A stretch of 64,000 nt of DNA from Penium margaritaceum (taxonomy: Eukaryota; Streptophyta; Zygnematophyceae; Desmidiales; Peniaceae): assembly GCA_023375785.1 (NCBI GenBank), contig SZWC01000082.1, positions 19,414 through 83,413 on the forward strand, given 5' to 3'. The position numbers and the translations under genes are program-made. The notes beneath the pieces were generated by a model. It was not told where the DNA came from, ran no database searches, and worked only from the letters and a program-made list of their open reading frames with translations. Below are positions 44,201 to 55,204 of this stretch, one piece after another (within the stretch, counting starts at the first letter, position 1; the number at the start of each line of letters is the position of its first letter).

Positions 44201-47130
44201 GGTTGCAAGTGGTGGCGAGTGATTGCAAGTGGTTGTGAGTGGTTGGGAGTGATTGCGAGTGGTTGCAAGTGGTTGCAACAGGTTGCTACAGGTTGTGAGT
44301 GGTTGCAAGTGATTGGGAGTGGTTGCGAATGGTTACAAGTGGTTGCAAGTGGTTACGAGTGGTTGCAAGTGGTTGAGAGTAGTTGGGAATGGTTGCGAGT
44401 GATTGCGAGTGGTTGCGAGTGGTTGCGAGTGGTTGCACATAGTTATGAGTGGTTGCCAGTGGATGCCATTGGTTGCGTGTGGTCGCGAGTGGTTGTGAGT
44501 TGCTGCGAGTGGTTGCAAGTAGTTGTGAGTGGTTGCGAGTGGTTGCAAGTGGTTGCGAGTGGTTGCGAGTGGTTGTGAGTGGTTGTGATTGGTTGCGAGT
44601 CGTTGCAAGTGGTTGTGGGTAGTTGCGATAGGTTGCGATTGGTTGGGAGTGGTTGCGAGTGGTTGCGAGTGGTTGCGAGTGGTTGTGAGTGGTGGCTAAT
44701 GGTTGCAAGTGGTTGCAAGTGGTTGACTTTGGTTGCAAGTGGTTGTGAGTGGTTGCGAGTGGTTGTGAGTGGTTGCAAGTGGTTGCGAGTGGTTGCGAGT
44801 GGTTATGAGTGGTTGCGAGTGGTTGTGACTGGGTGTGAGTGATTGCTAGTGGCTTCAAGTTGTTGCGAGTGGTTGTAAGTGGTTGCCAGTGGTTATGAGT
44901 GTTTGTGAGTGGTTGCGAGTGGTTGCGAGTGGTTGCCAGTGGTTGCAAGTGGTTTCAAGTGGTTGTGAGTACGTGCAAGTGGTTATGAGTGGCTGCGATT
45001 GGTTGCAAGTGGTTGCGAGTGGTTGCATGTGGTTGCGAGTGGTTTTTGAATGTGGAAGTTGTTGCGAATGGTTGCGAGTGGTTGCGAGTGGTTGCAAGTG
45101 GTTACGAGTGGTTGTGAGTGGTTGCGATTGGTTGCAAGTGGTAGTAAGTGGCGATGAGTGGTAATAAGTGGTGTCCAGTGTTTGCGAGTGGTTGCGAGTG
45201 GTTGCAAGTGGTTGCAAGTGCTTGCGAGCTGTTGCAAGTGGTTCCCAATGGTTGAGAGTGATTGTGAGTGGGTCCAAGTGGTTGTGAGTGGGTGGGAGTG
45301 ATTGCAAGTGGTTGCAAGTAGTCACGAGTGGTTACGAGTGGTTGCAAGTGGTTTCAAGTGGTTTTGAGTACTTGCAAGTGGTTGCGAGTAGTTGTGAGTG
45401 GTTGCGAGTGGTTGCAAGTGGTTGTGAGTGGTTGCGAGTGGTTGTGAGTGGTTGTGACTGATTGCCAGTGGTTGCGAGTGGTTGCTAGTGGTTACGAGTG
45501 TTTAAGAGTGGTTGCGAGTGGTTGCAAGTGGTTCTGAGTAGTTGTGAGTTGTTGCAAGTGGTTGCAAGTGGTTGGGTGTGGTTGCAAGTAGTTGGGAGTG
45601 GTTGCGAGTGGTTGCCAGAGGTTGCGAGTGGTTGTAAATGGTTGCGAGTGGTTGTGAGTGGTTGCGAGTCGTTGTGAGTGGTTGCGAGTGGTTGGGAGTG
45701 GTTGCGATTGGTTGCGAGTGGTTGCGAGTTGTTGCGAGTGGTTGCGAGTGGTTGCGAGTGGTTGTGAGTGGTTGTGAGTGGTCGAGCGGTTGGGAGTGGT
45801 TGCCAGTGGTTGCAAGATGTTATGAGTGGTTACCAGTGGTTGCGACTGGTTGCCAGTGGTTGTGAGTGGTTGCGAGTGGTTTTGAGTGGTTGTGAGTGGT
45901 TGTGAGTGGTTGCAAGTGGTTTCGAGTGGTTGAGAGTGGTTGTGAGTGGTTGCAAGTGGTTGCGAGTGGTTGCAAGTGGCTGCGAGTGGTTGAGAGTGGT
46001 TACGAGTGGTTACGAGTGGTTGTGAGTGGTTACTAGTGGTTAAGAGCAGTTGCAACTGGTTGCGACTGGTTGCGAGTGGTTTGGAGTGGTTGGGAGTGGT
46101 TGTTAGTGGTTGCAAGTCATTGCAAGTGGTTGCAAGTGGTTGCGATTGGATGCGGGTGGTTGCAAGACGTTGCGAGTGGTTGCGAGTGGTTACGAGTGGT
46201 TGCGAGAGGTTGTAAGTGGTTGCCATTGGTTGTAAGTGGTTGTGAGTTGTTGGGAGTGGTTGCGACTGGTTGCAAGTGGTTGCAAGTGGTTGGGAATGGT
46301 TCGGAGTGGTTGTGAGTACTTGCCAGTGGTTGCAAGTGGTTGCAAATGGTTCAAGTAATTGCAAGTGGTTTCAAGTGGTTGCGAGTGATTGCAAGTGGTT
46401 GCAAGTGGTTGTGAGTGGTTGCGAGTGGGTGCAAGTGGTTGTGAGTGGTTGCGAGTGGGTGTGAGTGATTGCTAGTGATTGCGAGTAATTGAGAGTGGTT
46501 GAGAGTGGTTGCAAGTGGTAGTGAGTGGATGTGAGTGGTTGCGAGTGGTTGCGATTTGTTGGGAGTGGTTGTGAGTGGTTGTGAGTTGTTGGAGTGGTTG
46601 CAAGAGGTCGGGAGTGCTTGCAAGTGGTTGCGAGTGGTTGCGAGTGGTTCGGAGTGGTTGCAAGTGGCTGCGAGTGGTTGCCATTGGTTGCGAGTGGTTG
46701 TATGTAGTTGCAAGTGGTTGCCAGTGGTTGCGAGTGGTTGCGAGTGTTTGCGAGTGGTTGCGAGTAGTTGCAACTGGTTGTGAGTGGTTGTGAGTGGTGC
46801 CAGTGGTTGGGAGTGGTTGGGAGTGGTTGCGAGCGGTTATGAGTGGTTGCAAGTGGTAGCAAGTGGTTGCGAGTGGTTGCAAGTGGTTGCGAGTGGTTGC
46901 AAGTGGTTGCAAGTTGTTGCGATTTGTTGTGCGTGATTCGAAGTGGTTGCGAGTGGTTGGGATTGGTTGCAAGTGGTTGCAAGTGGTTGCGAGTGGTTGT
47001 GATTGGTTTTGTGTGGTTGCAAGTGATTGCAAGTGGTTGTGACTGGTTGCGTATGGTTGCGAGTAGCTACGAGTGGTTACAAGTGGTTGCGAGTTGTTGC
47101 CAGTGGTTGCGAGTTGTTACGTGTGGTTGC

Positions 47131-48712
47131 GTGCCGTTGCGGATGTTGCGACTGGATGTGAGTGGTTGCGAGTGGTTGCAAGTGGTTACGAGTGGTAGTG
47201 GGTGGTTCTGAGTGGTTACAAGTGGTTGCAAGTGATTGCGAGTGGTTGCAAGTGATTGCAAGTGTTTGCAAATGTTTGCAAAGGGTTGTGAGTGGTTACG
47301 AGTTGTTGCGAGTGGTTGCCAGTGGTTAGGAGTGGTTGCAAGTGGTTGCAAGTGGTTGCGAGTGGTTGAGAGTGGTTGCGAGTTGTTGCAAGTGGATGTA
47401 ATTGGTTGTGTCAAGTTGCAAGTGGTTGTAAATCGTTGTGAGTGCTTGCGAGTAGTTGCGAGTGGTTGGGAGTGGTTGCAAGTGGTTGCGAGTGGTTGCG
47501 AATGGTTTTGAGTGGTTTTGAATAATTTCAAGTGGATGCGAGTGGTTGCGAGTGGTTGCAAATAGTTGCGAGTGGTTGCAAGTGTTAACAAGTGGTTTTG
47601 AGTGGATGCGAGTGGTTGCAAGTGACTTCGAGTGGTTGCGAGTGGTTGCCACTAGTGGCGAGGGGTTGCGAGTGGTTGCGAGTGCTTGCAACTGGTTACA
47701 AGTGGATGCCAGAGGTTGTGAGTGGTTGCGAGTGGTTGCGAGTGGTTGCGAGTGGTTGCGAGAGGTTGCGAATGCTTTGCCAGTAGTGGCGAGGGGTTGC
47801 GAGTGGTTGGGACTGCTTGCAAGTGGTTACAAGTGGATGCCAGAGGTTGTGAGTGGTTGCGAGTGGTTGCGAGTGGTTGTAAGTGGTTGCGAGTGATTGT
47901 GAGTGGCTGCGAATGGCTGCAAGAGGTTGCAAACGTTTTCAAGTGGTTGCGAGTAGTTGCGAGTGGTTGCATGTGGTTGCGAATGGTTGCAAGTGATTGC
48001 AAGTGGTTTCAAGTGGTTGCGAGTGCTTTCAAGTGGTTGCGAGTGGTTATGAGTGGTTGCGAGTGGTTGCAAGTTGTTGTGAGTGGTTGCGAATGGTTGT
48101 GAGTGATTGCTAGTGATTGCGAGTAGTTGAGAGTAGTTGCGAGTGGGTGCAATTGGTTGTGAGTGGATGTGAGTGGTTGGGAGTGGTTGCGATTGGTTGG
48201 GAGTGGTTGTGAGTTGTTGTGAGTTGTTGCGAGTGGTTGCGAGAGGTTGCGAGTGGTTGCGAGAGGCTGCGAGTGGTTGCAAGTCGTTGTGAGTGGTTGC
48301 GAGTGGTTGCGAGTGGTTGCGAGTGGTTGCGAGTGGTTGCGATTGGTTGCGAGTGGTTGCTATAAGTTGCAATGGGTTGTGAGAGGTTGTGAGTGGTTGC
48401 CAGTGGTTGCCAGTGGTTGCGAGTGGTTGCGAGTGGTTATGAGTGGTTGCAAGTGATTGCAAGTGGTTGCGAGTGGTTGCGAGTGGTTGCAAGTGGTTGC
48501 GAGTGGTTGCGAGTAGTTGCAAGTTGTTGCAAGTGGTTGCGAGTGGTTGTGAGTGGTTTTGTGTGGTTGCAAGTGATTGCGAGTGGTTGCGAGTGGTCGT
48601 CAGTGTTTGGCTATGGTTGCGAGTGGCTGCGAGTCGTAACAAGTGGTTGCGAGTGGTTTCCAGTGGTTGCGAGTTGTTACGTGTGGTTGCGAGCGGTTGC
48701 GGATGTTGCGAC
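47131..48712 (+). repeat. Satellite higher-order unit bounded by two phase-breaking landmarks
   Basis: The block GAGTTGTTACGTGTGG then GTTGCGGATGTTGCGACTGG occurs at 47111-47154 and 48671-48714, 1560 bp apart. It recurs at 56570-56613, which is about 1.4 kb further on once the copia insertion is discounted. Shared variants such as GATGCCAGAGGTTGTGAG follow each. This suggests kilobase-scale tandem units in this part of the array. Confidence 0.6.
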
Positions 48713-49599
48713 TGGTTGTGAGTGGTTGCGAGTGGTTGCGAGTGCTTGCGAGTGGTTGTGAGTGGTTGCGAGTGGTCGCAAGTGATTGCGAGTGGTTGCA
48801 AGTGATTGGAAGTGGTTGCAAGTGGTTGCAAGTGGTTGCAAGTTGTTGTGAGTGGTTATGAGTTGTTGCGAGTGGTTGCCACTGGTTACGAGTGGTTGCA
48901 GGTTGTTGCAATTGGTTGCGAGTGGTTGCGAGAGGTTGCCAGTTGTTGCAAGTGGTTGTGACTGGTTGTGACTGGTTGCAAGTGGTTGCAAATCGTTGTG
49001 AGTGCTTTCGAGTGGTTACGAGTGGTTGGGAGTGGTTGCAAGTGGTTGCGAGTGGTTGCGAGTGGTTGCGAGTGGTTGTGAATGGTTGCAAGTGGTTCGA
49101 GTTGTTGCCAGTGGTTGTGAATAGTTGCGAGTGGTTGCAAGTGTTTGCAAGTGGTTGCGATTGGATGCGAGTTGTTGCAAGTGGTTGCGAGTGGTTGCGT
49201 GTGGTTCCCAGTGGTGGCGAGGGGTTGCGAGTGGTTGCGAGTGCTGGGGAGTGGTTACAAGTGGATGCCAAAGGTTGTTAGTGGTTGCGAGTGGTTGCGA
49301 GTGGTTGTGAGTGGTTGCGAGTGGTCACCAGTGGTTGCAAGTGGTTTTAGGTGGTTGCGAGTGCTTGCAAGTGGTTGCGAGTGGTTGCGAGTAGTTGCGA
49401 GTGGTTGCAAGTGGTTGCAAGTGGTTTCAAAAGGTTTTCGAGTGGTTGCGAGTGGTTGCAAGTGGTTGCCAGTGGTTCCGAGTGGTTGCGAGTGGTTGCA
49501 AGTGGTTACGAGTAGTTGAGATTGGTTGCAAGTGGTTGTGAGTGGTTCTGAGTGGTTCCGAGTGGTTGCGAGTGGTTGCGCGTGGTTGCAAGTGATTAC

Positions 49600-50590
49600 T
49601 GTCAGAAAACGGCCCCCGGATGGAGGCAGTTCCAACGTGGCCCAACAGGTCCACTGTGTGTTCACGGCTATGTTTTGTGGGTGGTTCTGAGTCTAAGCGT
49701 GAGCTTTCTGGTTGCCTCACGCTATGTTTGTGGGAGTCGAAGGCATTTGCAAGCTAGTCACTTTTGCGAACAGAATAACCTGATTTTGCATCAGTTGTTT
49801 AACATGGACATGATCTGAACATTTGTAGGGCTAGTCATGAGCTCTCCAATTCACCAAATCTGTGCAATTTTGATAACTGCAGCTCCCGCTACGTCACTTG
49901 AAGCGCAGCACCCCAAACGAGCCGCTCACTCGGCGGCGCGCACCACGTCGCTGGCCGAGGTGCCTTCACACATCAACGACCCATAAAACAAACTCCAGTC
50001 CGGAGGCGCAGATGTCCCTATGCGTCGTGGCGGCGCCCCTTGTGCCTTTGGGGTCTGTTTCAATGAGTTAACCATCGAGTTTGGTGACGGGGATTGACGT
50101 GGGTCGAAACCTGTTCGCGGACTTCCAGTCGGAATTTTGACTAAGTCCCCGAGTAACAAACTGTACTACTGAGTTTCAAACTCCGAGCCATGATTTTGGC
50201 TAAGTCCCTCTCTAACAAACTGCACTCCTGAAATCCGGCGGATCATCTACCGGACGCCTCGGCAGTCCTTCCGGAGCACAATTCCCAGATGGCATTTTGT
50301 TACTTGCTCCGGTCAATTATTCACCGGAAGTCGAACCGCGGCCGGCTCCCATAACTGCCGCGCACACCCCAATTTTGGAAGCTCATATCTCCCTCGTTAC
50401 TTGTCTGATGCCGGTGAAACAACTTCCATTGGATTCCACAACTCGTCAACATTTAGGGGCAATCCTCCATTTTAGGATCCGAGCAATCCTCAAGTCGCCA
50501 GATCCATCAACGAGGGTTTTCCTCTCTCTGGCGGCTTGTCAGCGCCTCCCGGCGCCGCACTTGGGCATGCAGAGGGGCAAATCTTCAACA
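49600..50590 (-). repeat. Copia 1 LTR, downstream (3') copy
   Basis: A 991-bp LTR, starting TGTCAGAAAACGG and ending ATCTTCAACA on the plus strand (TG...CA). It contains a tandem pair of about 59 bp sharing ATTTTGACTAAGTCCC/ATTTTGGCTAAGTCCC and AACAAACTG (at 50134 and 50193), also present in the other LTR. Confidence 0.88.
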
Positions 50591-50605
50591 TTCTTCCCCT
50601 TGCAC
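50591..50605 (-). other. Copia 1 polypurine tract
   Basis: On the minus strand GTGCAAGGGGAAGAA directly precedes the LTR start TGTTGAAG. Position and composition fit a plus-strand primer. Confidence 0.7.
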
Positions 50606-50678
50606 ATGCCATGCCCTCTGCACCTGCTTGCTCTCACTCATCTTCCGCTGCGCCCTCCAGCCCATCATAGCTGGTCAT

Positions 50679-51012
50679 CCCAAGCCCGGCCACGCTCAAT
50701 GCGTGCCGGTCGATGCGCTGCGCTTTGGTCAAGCAATTTGCAAGCATCTTGTGCGTGCTGCAATGCTGCAGCACCACCTGCCCCTTTTCAACCATGTCCC
50801 ATGGATAATGGTAACGCACGTCAATGTNNNNNNNNNNNNNNNNNNNNNNNNNNNNNNNNNNNNCCCAAGCCCGGCCACGCTCAATGCGTGCCGGTCGATG
50901 CGCTGCGCTTTGGTCAAGCAATTTGCAAGCATCTTGTGCGTGCTGCAATGCTGCAGCACCACCTGCCCCTTTTCAACCATGTCCCATGGATAATGGTAAC
51001 GCACGTCAATGT
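50679..51012. other. Duplicated contig ends around a 36-base N run (assembly artefact)
   Basis: The 149 bases at 50679-50827 are repeated exactly at 50864-51012, with Ns at 50828-50863 between. As at 23136-23497 this looks like an uncollapsed overlap between contigs. The RNase H end should be counted once. Confidence 0.85.
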
Positions 51013-51545
51013 ACTTCGTCCTCCTGTGCTGCGTTGGGTTGTTGGTCAGCGAGATTGTGCCGGTGTTGTCCTCTTCCACCACCGTTGGCTCCTGCTGCGG
51101 TACGCCCAACTCCCCCAGAAACCTGCGGAGCCACATCGCCTCCTTGACCGCCTCAACCAGCGCAATGTACTCTGCTTCCACTGTGGAGGTGGCAACGCAC
51201 TCTTACTTTCTGTTGCACCACGAGACCGCTGGACGAGCAAGGAAGAACACATAGCCGGAAGTGGACATCCGTTTGTCCACATCGCCAGCGTAGTCTGCGT
51301 CCGTGTAGCATACCAGACGCAAGGGGTCCGCCCGTCCCTTGTCGTCGAACCTCAAGCGCGCATGCCGCGTCGCCTGCAGGTAGCGGAGGATGCGCTTGAC
51401 CGCCTGCCAGTGTAGTGGCCCTGGATCGGCCACGTACCTGCTCACTTCGCCCACCGCGTAGGCCAAGTCTGGTCGAGTCGCCACCATGGCGTACATGAGG
51501 CTCCCCACCGCCGATTGGTAGGGCACCCCTGCCATATCCTCCACT
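50700..51545 (-). pseudogene. Copia 1: RNase H
   Basis: Copia-type RNase H signatures on the minus strand: YQSAVGSLMYAMVATRPDLA, HWQAVKRILRYLQAT, LVCYTDADYAGD, MSTSGYVFFL, AEYIALVEAVKEAMWLRRFL and HRRTKYIDVRYHY, ending near the ADCLTK-like motif. The order and motifs are those of Ty1/copia elements. Confidence 0.88.
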
Positions 51546-51699
51546 CTTCCTTTGTTTGCGGCGCCATTACCACACTCAGTTCACAGGTCGTGGAGACAGG
51601 ACTGCACACTAGTTTGCAGTCCTCCATGCCGTACCGCTTCAGCACCTTGGCCACGTATTTGGCCTGTCCCAGCTCAGGTGTGCGCGCCCTCCGATTCCG

Positions 51700-52445
51700 C
51701 GTAATGCTCACCCTCAGGTAGAACTCCAACTCCCCCATGTCCGACATCTGGAATCTGCTGCTCAGCTGCTCTTTCAGTTACTGTATGCTCGGCAAATCCG
51801 TCGAGCACACAATCAGATTGTCCACGTAGAGTGCAACGATCTGATGGAGCTGTTTGTCGCGCCACACGTACACGCTGTGATCCGACTCATAGCGCTTCAA
51901 GCCGAGTTGTGCCATGAAGCTGTCCATCTGTTAGTACGAGCATCTGGGCGATTGTTTTAGCCCGTACAAGGACTTCTGCAGCTTATACACCTTACCCTCC
52001 GGCGCCTCCACCCCCTCTGGCACGTCCATGTAGATCTCTTTGTCTACGATGTTGTTGAGGAAGGCCGTCTTTACGTCCATTTGGTGGAGCTCCATGTCCT
52101 TCGCGGCTGCCACCGCAAGGATTGCCCTGATGCTTGTGAACTTGGCGACTAGAGCAAACGTCTCATCGTAGTGCTCCCCCTTACACTGTGCGTAACCCTT
52201 CACCACCAGCCGCACCTTGTATTTGTCAATCACACCCTCCTTTGTGAACTTGGTCTTAAAGAACCACTTTGAGCCGATGACCTTGGCATCTTTCGGCCTG
52301 TCAACCAGCTCCCACGTATCATTTTCCGTGATGGACGGCAGCCCCGATCTGATGGCTGCGTCCCATTGATCCCCTTCAGGCCGTGCAAGCGCCTCTTGCA
52401 TGGTAGTCGGCTCCGATGATGCAGCCAGCATGCACCACGTCATGC
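51700..52445 (-). pseudogene. Copia 1: reverse transcriptase
   Basis: RT signatures on the minus strand: NDTWELVDRPKDAKVIGSKW, KYKVRLVVKGYAQ, EHYDETFALVAKFTSIR, MELHQMDVKTAFLN, IYMDVPEGV and KVYKLQKSLYGLKQSPR. The polymerase core continues to about 51700. It is closely comparable with the RT of copia element 2 in this window. Confidence 0.88.
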
Positions 52446-52449
52446 CAAT

Positions 52450-52920
52450 CCATCGACCGGTGCTTGCGTCAAAGCGCTTCCCGGCTTTTCGCTGCCTCCC
52501 GCTGAGGCGCGGTAGTTTTGGTGGCGCATCGTCACTCTGCTGTGATCCCTCCGACTCAACACGCTCCGGTGAATCATCGACTGGACGGCTCCCCGAGGAT
52601 CTCTCTCATTCTGGCGAAACATCGCCCGAACGACAGGTGCGTCTGGTGGATTTTCCACCGACGCCCGATGCACACTCTGCCGGGAGTGCGCGCCTTGGCA
52701 CCCTAGGTGCCTCATCCGCCGGATCCTTTCGGTGGATCTCCTCATCAGCTTGATCGTCATCGGAGTGGTGCGCATTGCCGGCCACCGTTGGTGCACCTTC
52801 GTGCTCTGATGCCGCATCCTCAACTTCGGCGTCCGCCGGCTCCTTCTTGTAGTCAAGGAGCTGGAACCACTCCCCCGTCTTTGGAGAGTCCACCACGCCC
52901 ACGTAGTTGCTACTGATGTA
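52450..52920 (-). pseudogene. Copia 1: variable linker between integrase and RT
   Basis: The charged, poorly conserved stretch usual between copia integrase and RT. The minus strand is rich in D, E, S and P (DSPKTGEWFQLLDYKKEPADAE, among others). No catalytic motif is expected or seen. Confidence 0.6.
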
Positions 52921-53930
52921 ACTCTACTGCTCATCAAACTCGACATCTCGGCTGCGGATTACCTCCTCCTTGCGCATGTTGTAGAGCCGGTACGCCTTAT
53001 GCGCGCTCTCATAGCCAAGGAAGAGATACGAATTTGCCCGCGGCTCCAGCTTGTTGTCATGCCTCTCCGCAGCCTGCACCACCGCGTGCGCCTTGCACCC
53101 GAACACTTTCAGATGTGCCACACTTGGCTTGCGCCCGCTCCAAACCTCCTGCGGCGTCTTCTAGCCGCTCCTCTCCTTCAGCACCATTTTAGGAGTGATG
53201 TTGATGGTTTAGCTCGCCGTATGCACAGCTTCCGCCAAGAAGTTTCGCAGCAATTCCGCACCCACCAACATGGTCCATATCATGTTCAGCAGCGTCTGGT
53301 TCGCCCGCTCCACCACGCCATTTGACTAAGGCAAATACGGCGTTGTTTGTTTCCATTTTATGCCCTACTGCTTCATCCACCCGCTACAGCCCACGTACTC
53401 TCCGCCATTGTCGCTGCGTAGCGCTCCGACCTTCCGATCAGTCTGCCTCTCCACCGCGGGGACATACTCCTTCAGCCGGTCCAGGACCTTGCCTTTCGGC
53501 TTCATGAAGTACACGAAGAGTTTTCTGCTGTAGTCATCAATGAAGGTGACAAAGTAACGTGCGCCGCTCTTTGACGCCGTCTTGAATGGTCCGCACACGT
53601 GGCTATGCACGACCTCTAGTAGGTCCGAGGCGCGATTCACCTTCTCGTTGAACGGTTTGTGCCGCGCCTTGCCGAAGATGCAGGGCTCGCACTTTTTGTG
53701 CATTGCTGCATCTGTCGCCTCTTCCGCACCGTCAGTGACGCGGCTGCATACCAGCTCACACTTTGCCATCTCCTTCACAATTACGAGTGAGGAATGCCCC
53801 ATTCGTCGGTGCCCGAGCTCCAGATCAGCTCCCCTCCTTTAGCCAAGTTGACGGTGCATTCCTGCAAGTCTGCTGAATCCGTCGCCGCAGGGATCACCTT
53901 GGTCTCTACAATGTAGAGGCCTCCCTCGCG
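52920..53930 (-). pseudogene. Copia 1: GAG-pre-integrase and integrase
   Basis: Signatures include CEPCIFGKARHKPF (zinc-binding end), VCGPFKTASKSGARYFVTFI, DDYSRKLFVYFMK, RSDNGGEY, and the C-terminal HLKVFGCKAHAVV and YLFLGYESAHKAYRLYN. These are the copia-type integrase core and C-terminal region. Confidence 0.87.
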
Positions 53931-54345
53931 CAAAGCCTCCAGCACAGGCTCACCGCCATCGTCCTTCCGCACGACTGCCCCTCTTCTCCTGAAGAGCACC
54001 TTGCACCCCTTGTCAGTCAGGCGGCTGACACTTAGAATGTCAGCCAAGCCGGGTATGTGCTGCACGTCCTTGATGACGTGCTGCACCCGCTTTCCACCAA
54101 CCACCACCTCCACGTCCACATCTCCTTGGCCAGCCGCCGGCTCGACCTTGTCGTTCGCGACCACCATGGATATGCGGGACTTTGTGTAGTTGATGAACCC
54201 AACCTTCTTGACCTGGGTATGCTCCTCCGCTCCGGAGTCAAGGCATCGCCGGTTGGCCTTCTTGAGGTAGTGGATTTGAGTGCCGTTGAGAAGTCTTTCT
54301 TGCCTTTGGCGTCCTTGCCGCCGGCCTTTGCCTCCTCGGTGCAAT
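53930..54345 (-). pseudogene. Copia 1: retropepsin
   Basis: The protease active-site region CLDSGAEEHTQ lies near 54220-54245, followed by GDVDVEVVVGGKRVQHVIKD and HIPGLADILSVSRL, which is the usual copia protease C-terminal region. The segment runs on into the pre-integrase domain. Confidence 0.82.
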
Positions 54346-55078
54346 CACGGGCCCAATGGCCCTCCTTGCCGCAGTTACGGCACGCATCCTTCTTGGCGCC
54401 CTTCTTGCCGCCGCCCTGTTCGCCACCTCCCTTGGCCCCGCTTCCGCCACCACGCGTTTTGGTGAGGAGGGCCGATGAGGACGACGAGGACTCCCCGCAG
54501 CTCCGTCGTTGCGCCTCGTTGCGGATGTACTCTACGACCGCGCCATAGGTGAGCTTGTCTTGTGCCCATCCTCCCAAGAGTGTAATGAGAGGGCTCCAAC
54601 TGTCAGGAAGGGCCATGAGGAGGGCCATCGCCTGCAGGTGCGTGTCAATCTTCCATCCCACGCCGTTGCATTGTGAGGCGAGCGACTCGATCTGCTGCAT
54701 AGGGGTGATGACATCATCTCCCTCCTCGATTCTCACTGTCAGGAGTTGCTTCATTACAAAGATTTTGTTCGCCAGCGACTTGGATTGATGGATGGCACAG
54801 AGTTTTTGCCAAGTTTCGGCTGCAAGCGTGCAGTCCTGGAAGTAACCCCAGTGCGACTCGGCCGTCCCGGACACCAGCAACATGAGCACCTCCGTGTTCT
54901 TCTTTGCGAAGGCCTCCTTCTGCGCTTCCGTTGCCATCGCTTTGTCAAGCACTTCCGTTCCCTTCATGACCTCCAGTAGCCCTTTATGCGCGAGGGGCAG
55001 CTCGATGTGCCACCTCCATAGCCGGTAGCCAGGACCACCTGCATACTTATGGATGGGCTACGTCTCCTTTTGCGCCAT
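54240..55078 (-). pseudogene. Copia 1: gag (UBN2-type) with zinc knuckle
   Basis: The capsid-like protein of the fossil. Signatures include HKGLLEVMKGTEVLD, WGYFQDCTLAAETWQKLC, SLANKIFVMKQLLTVRIEEG and MALLMALPDSWSPLI, as in the UBN2 gag family of plant copia elements. A CCHC knuckle (CRNCGKEGHWARDC) is near 54340-54385. The likely start ATG is at 55076-55078. It is similar along its length to the gag of copia 2. Confidence 0.85.
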
Positions 55079-55187
55079 TTGCGTAGTCTTCAACTTTGGG
55101 ACCTCAGAGCTTGACGGCGATGTTGTCCCTGACGATAGTCTCGTCCGCCGCGAAAAGCCGTGAGCGATGTGCAGAATGGTCAGGGCT

Positions 55188-55204
55188 GTGGGCCCACAAC
55201 CCTT
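55188..55204 (-). other. Copia 1 primer-binding site for the anticodon arm of initiator tRNA-Met
   Basis: On the minus strand the bases after the LTR are AAGGGTTGTGGGCCCAC. Fifteen of them (GGGTTGTGGGCCCAC) pair with GTGGGCCCATAACCC, the anticodon stem-loop of plant initiator tRNA-Met, with one G-U pair. They do not pair with any CCA end. Copia 2 has the same site at 60180. Drosophila copia is known to prime with a cleaved half-tRNA in this way. Confidence 0.8.

Larger units (their letters stand above)
35267..49599 (+). repeat. Decamer satellite array, segment 2
   Basis: The same array continues for 14.3 kb after the gypsy insertion. The first five bases are the target duplication. Local duplications include 37451/37621 (170 bp), 38351/38481 (130), 38631/38771 (140), 39981/40081 (100) and 40221/40371 (150). 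Landmark variants at 37907, 41991, 47131 and 48691 tie it to segments 1 and 3. Open frames up to about 350 codons occur on both strands but encode only the ten-residue cycles. Nothing else is seen in this stretch. Confidence 0.95.

Noticed and set aside
3819-49599. CRISPR-like array
   Set aside because: There is no repeat-spacer alternation; units are contiguous 10-mers in a eukaryotic mobile-element setting.
3819-49599. G-quadruplex-forming array
   Set aside because: G runs are only two bases long with loops of about eight, which makes stable quadruplexes unlikely.
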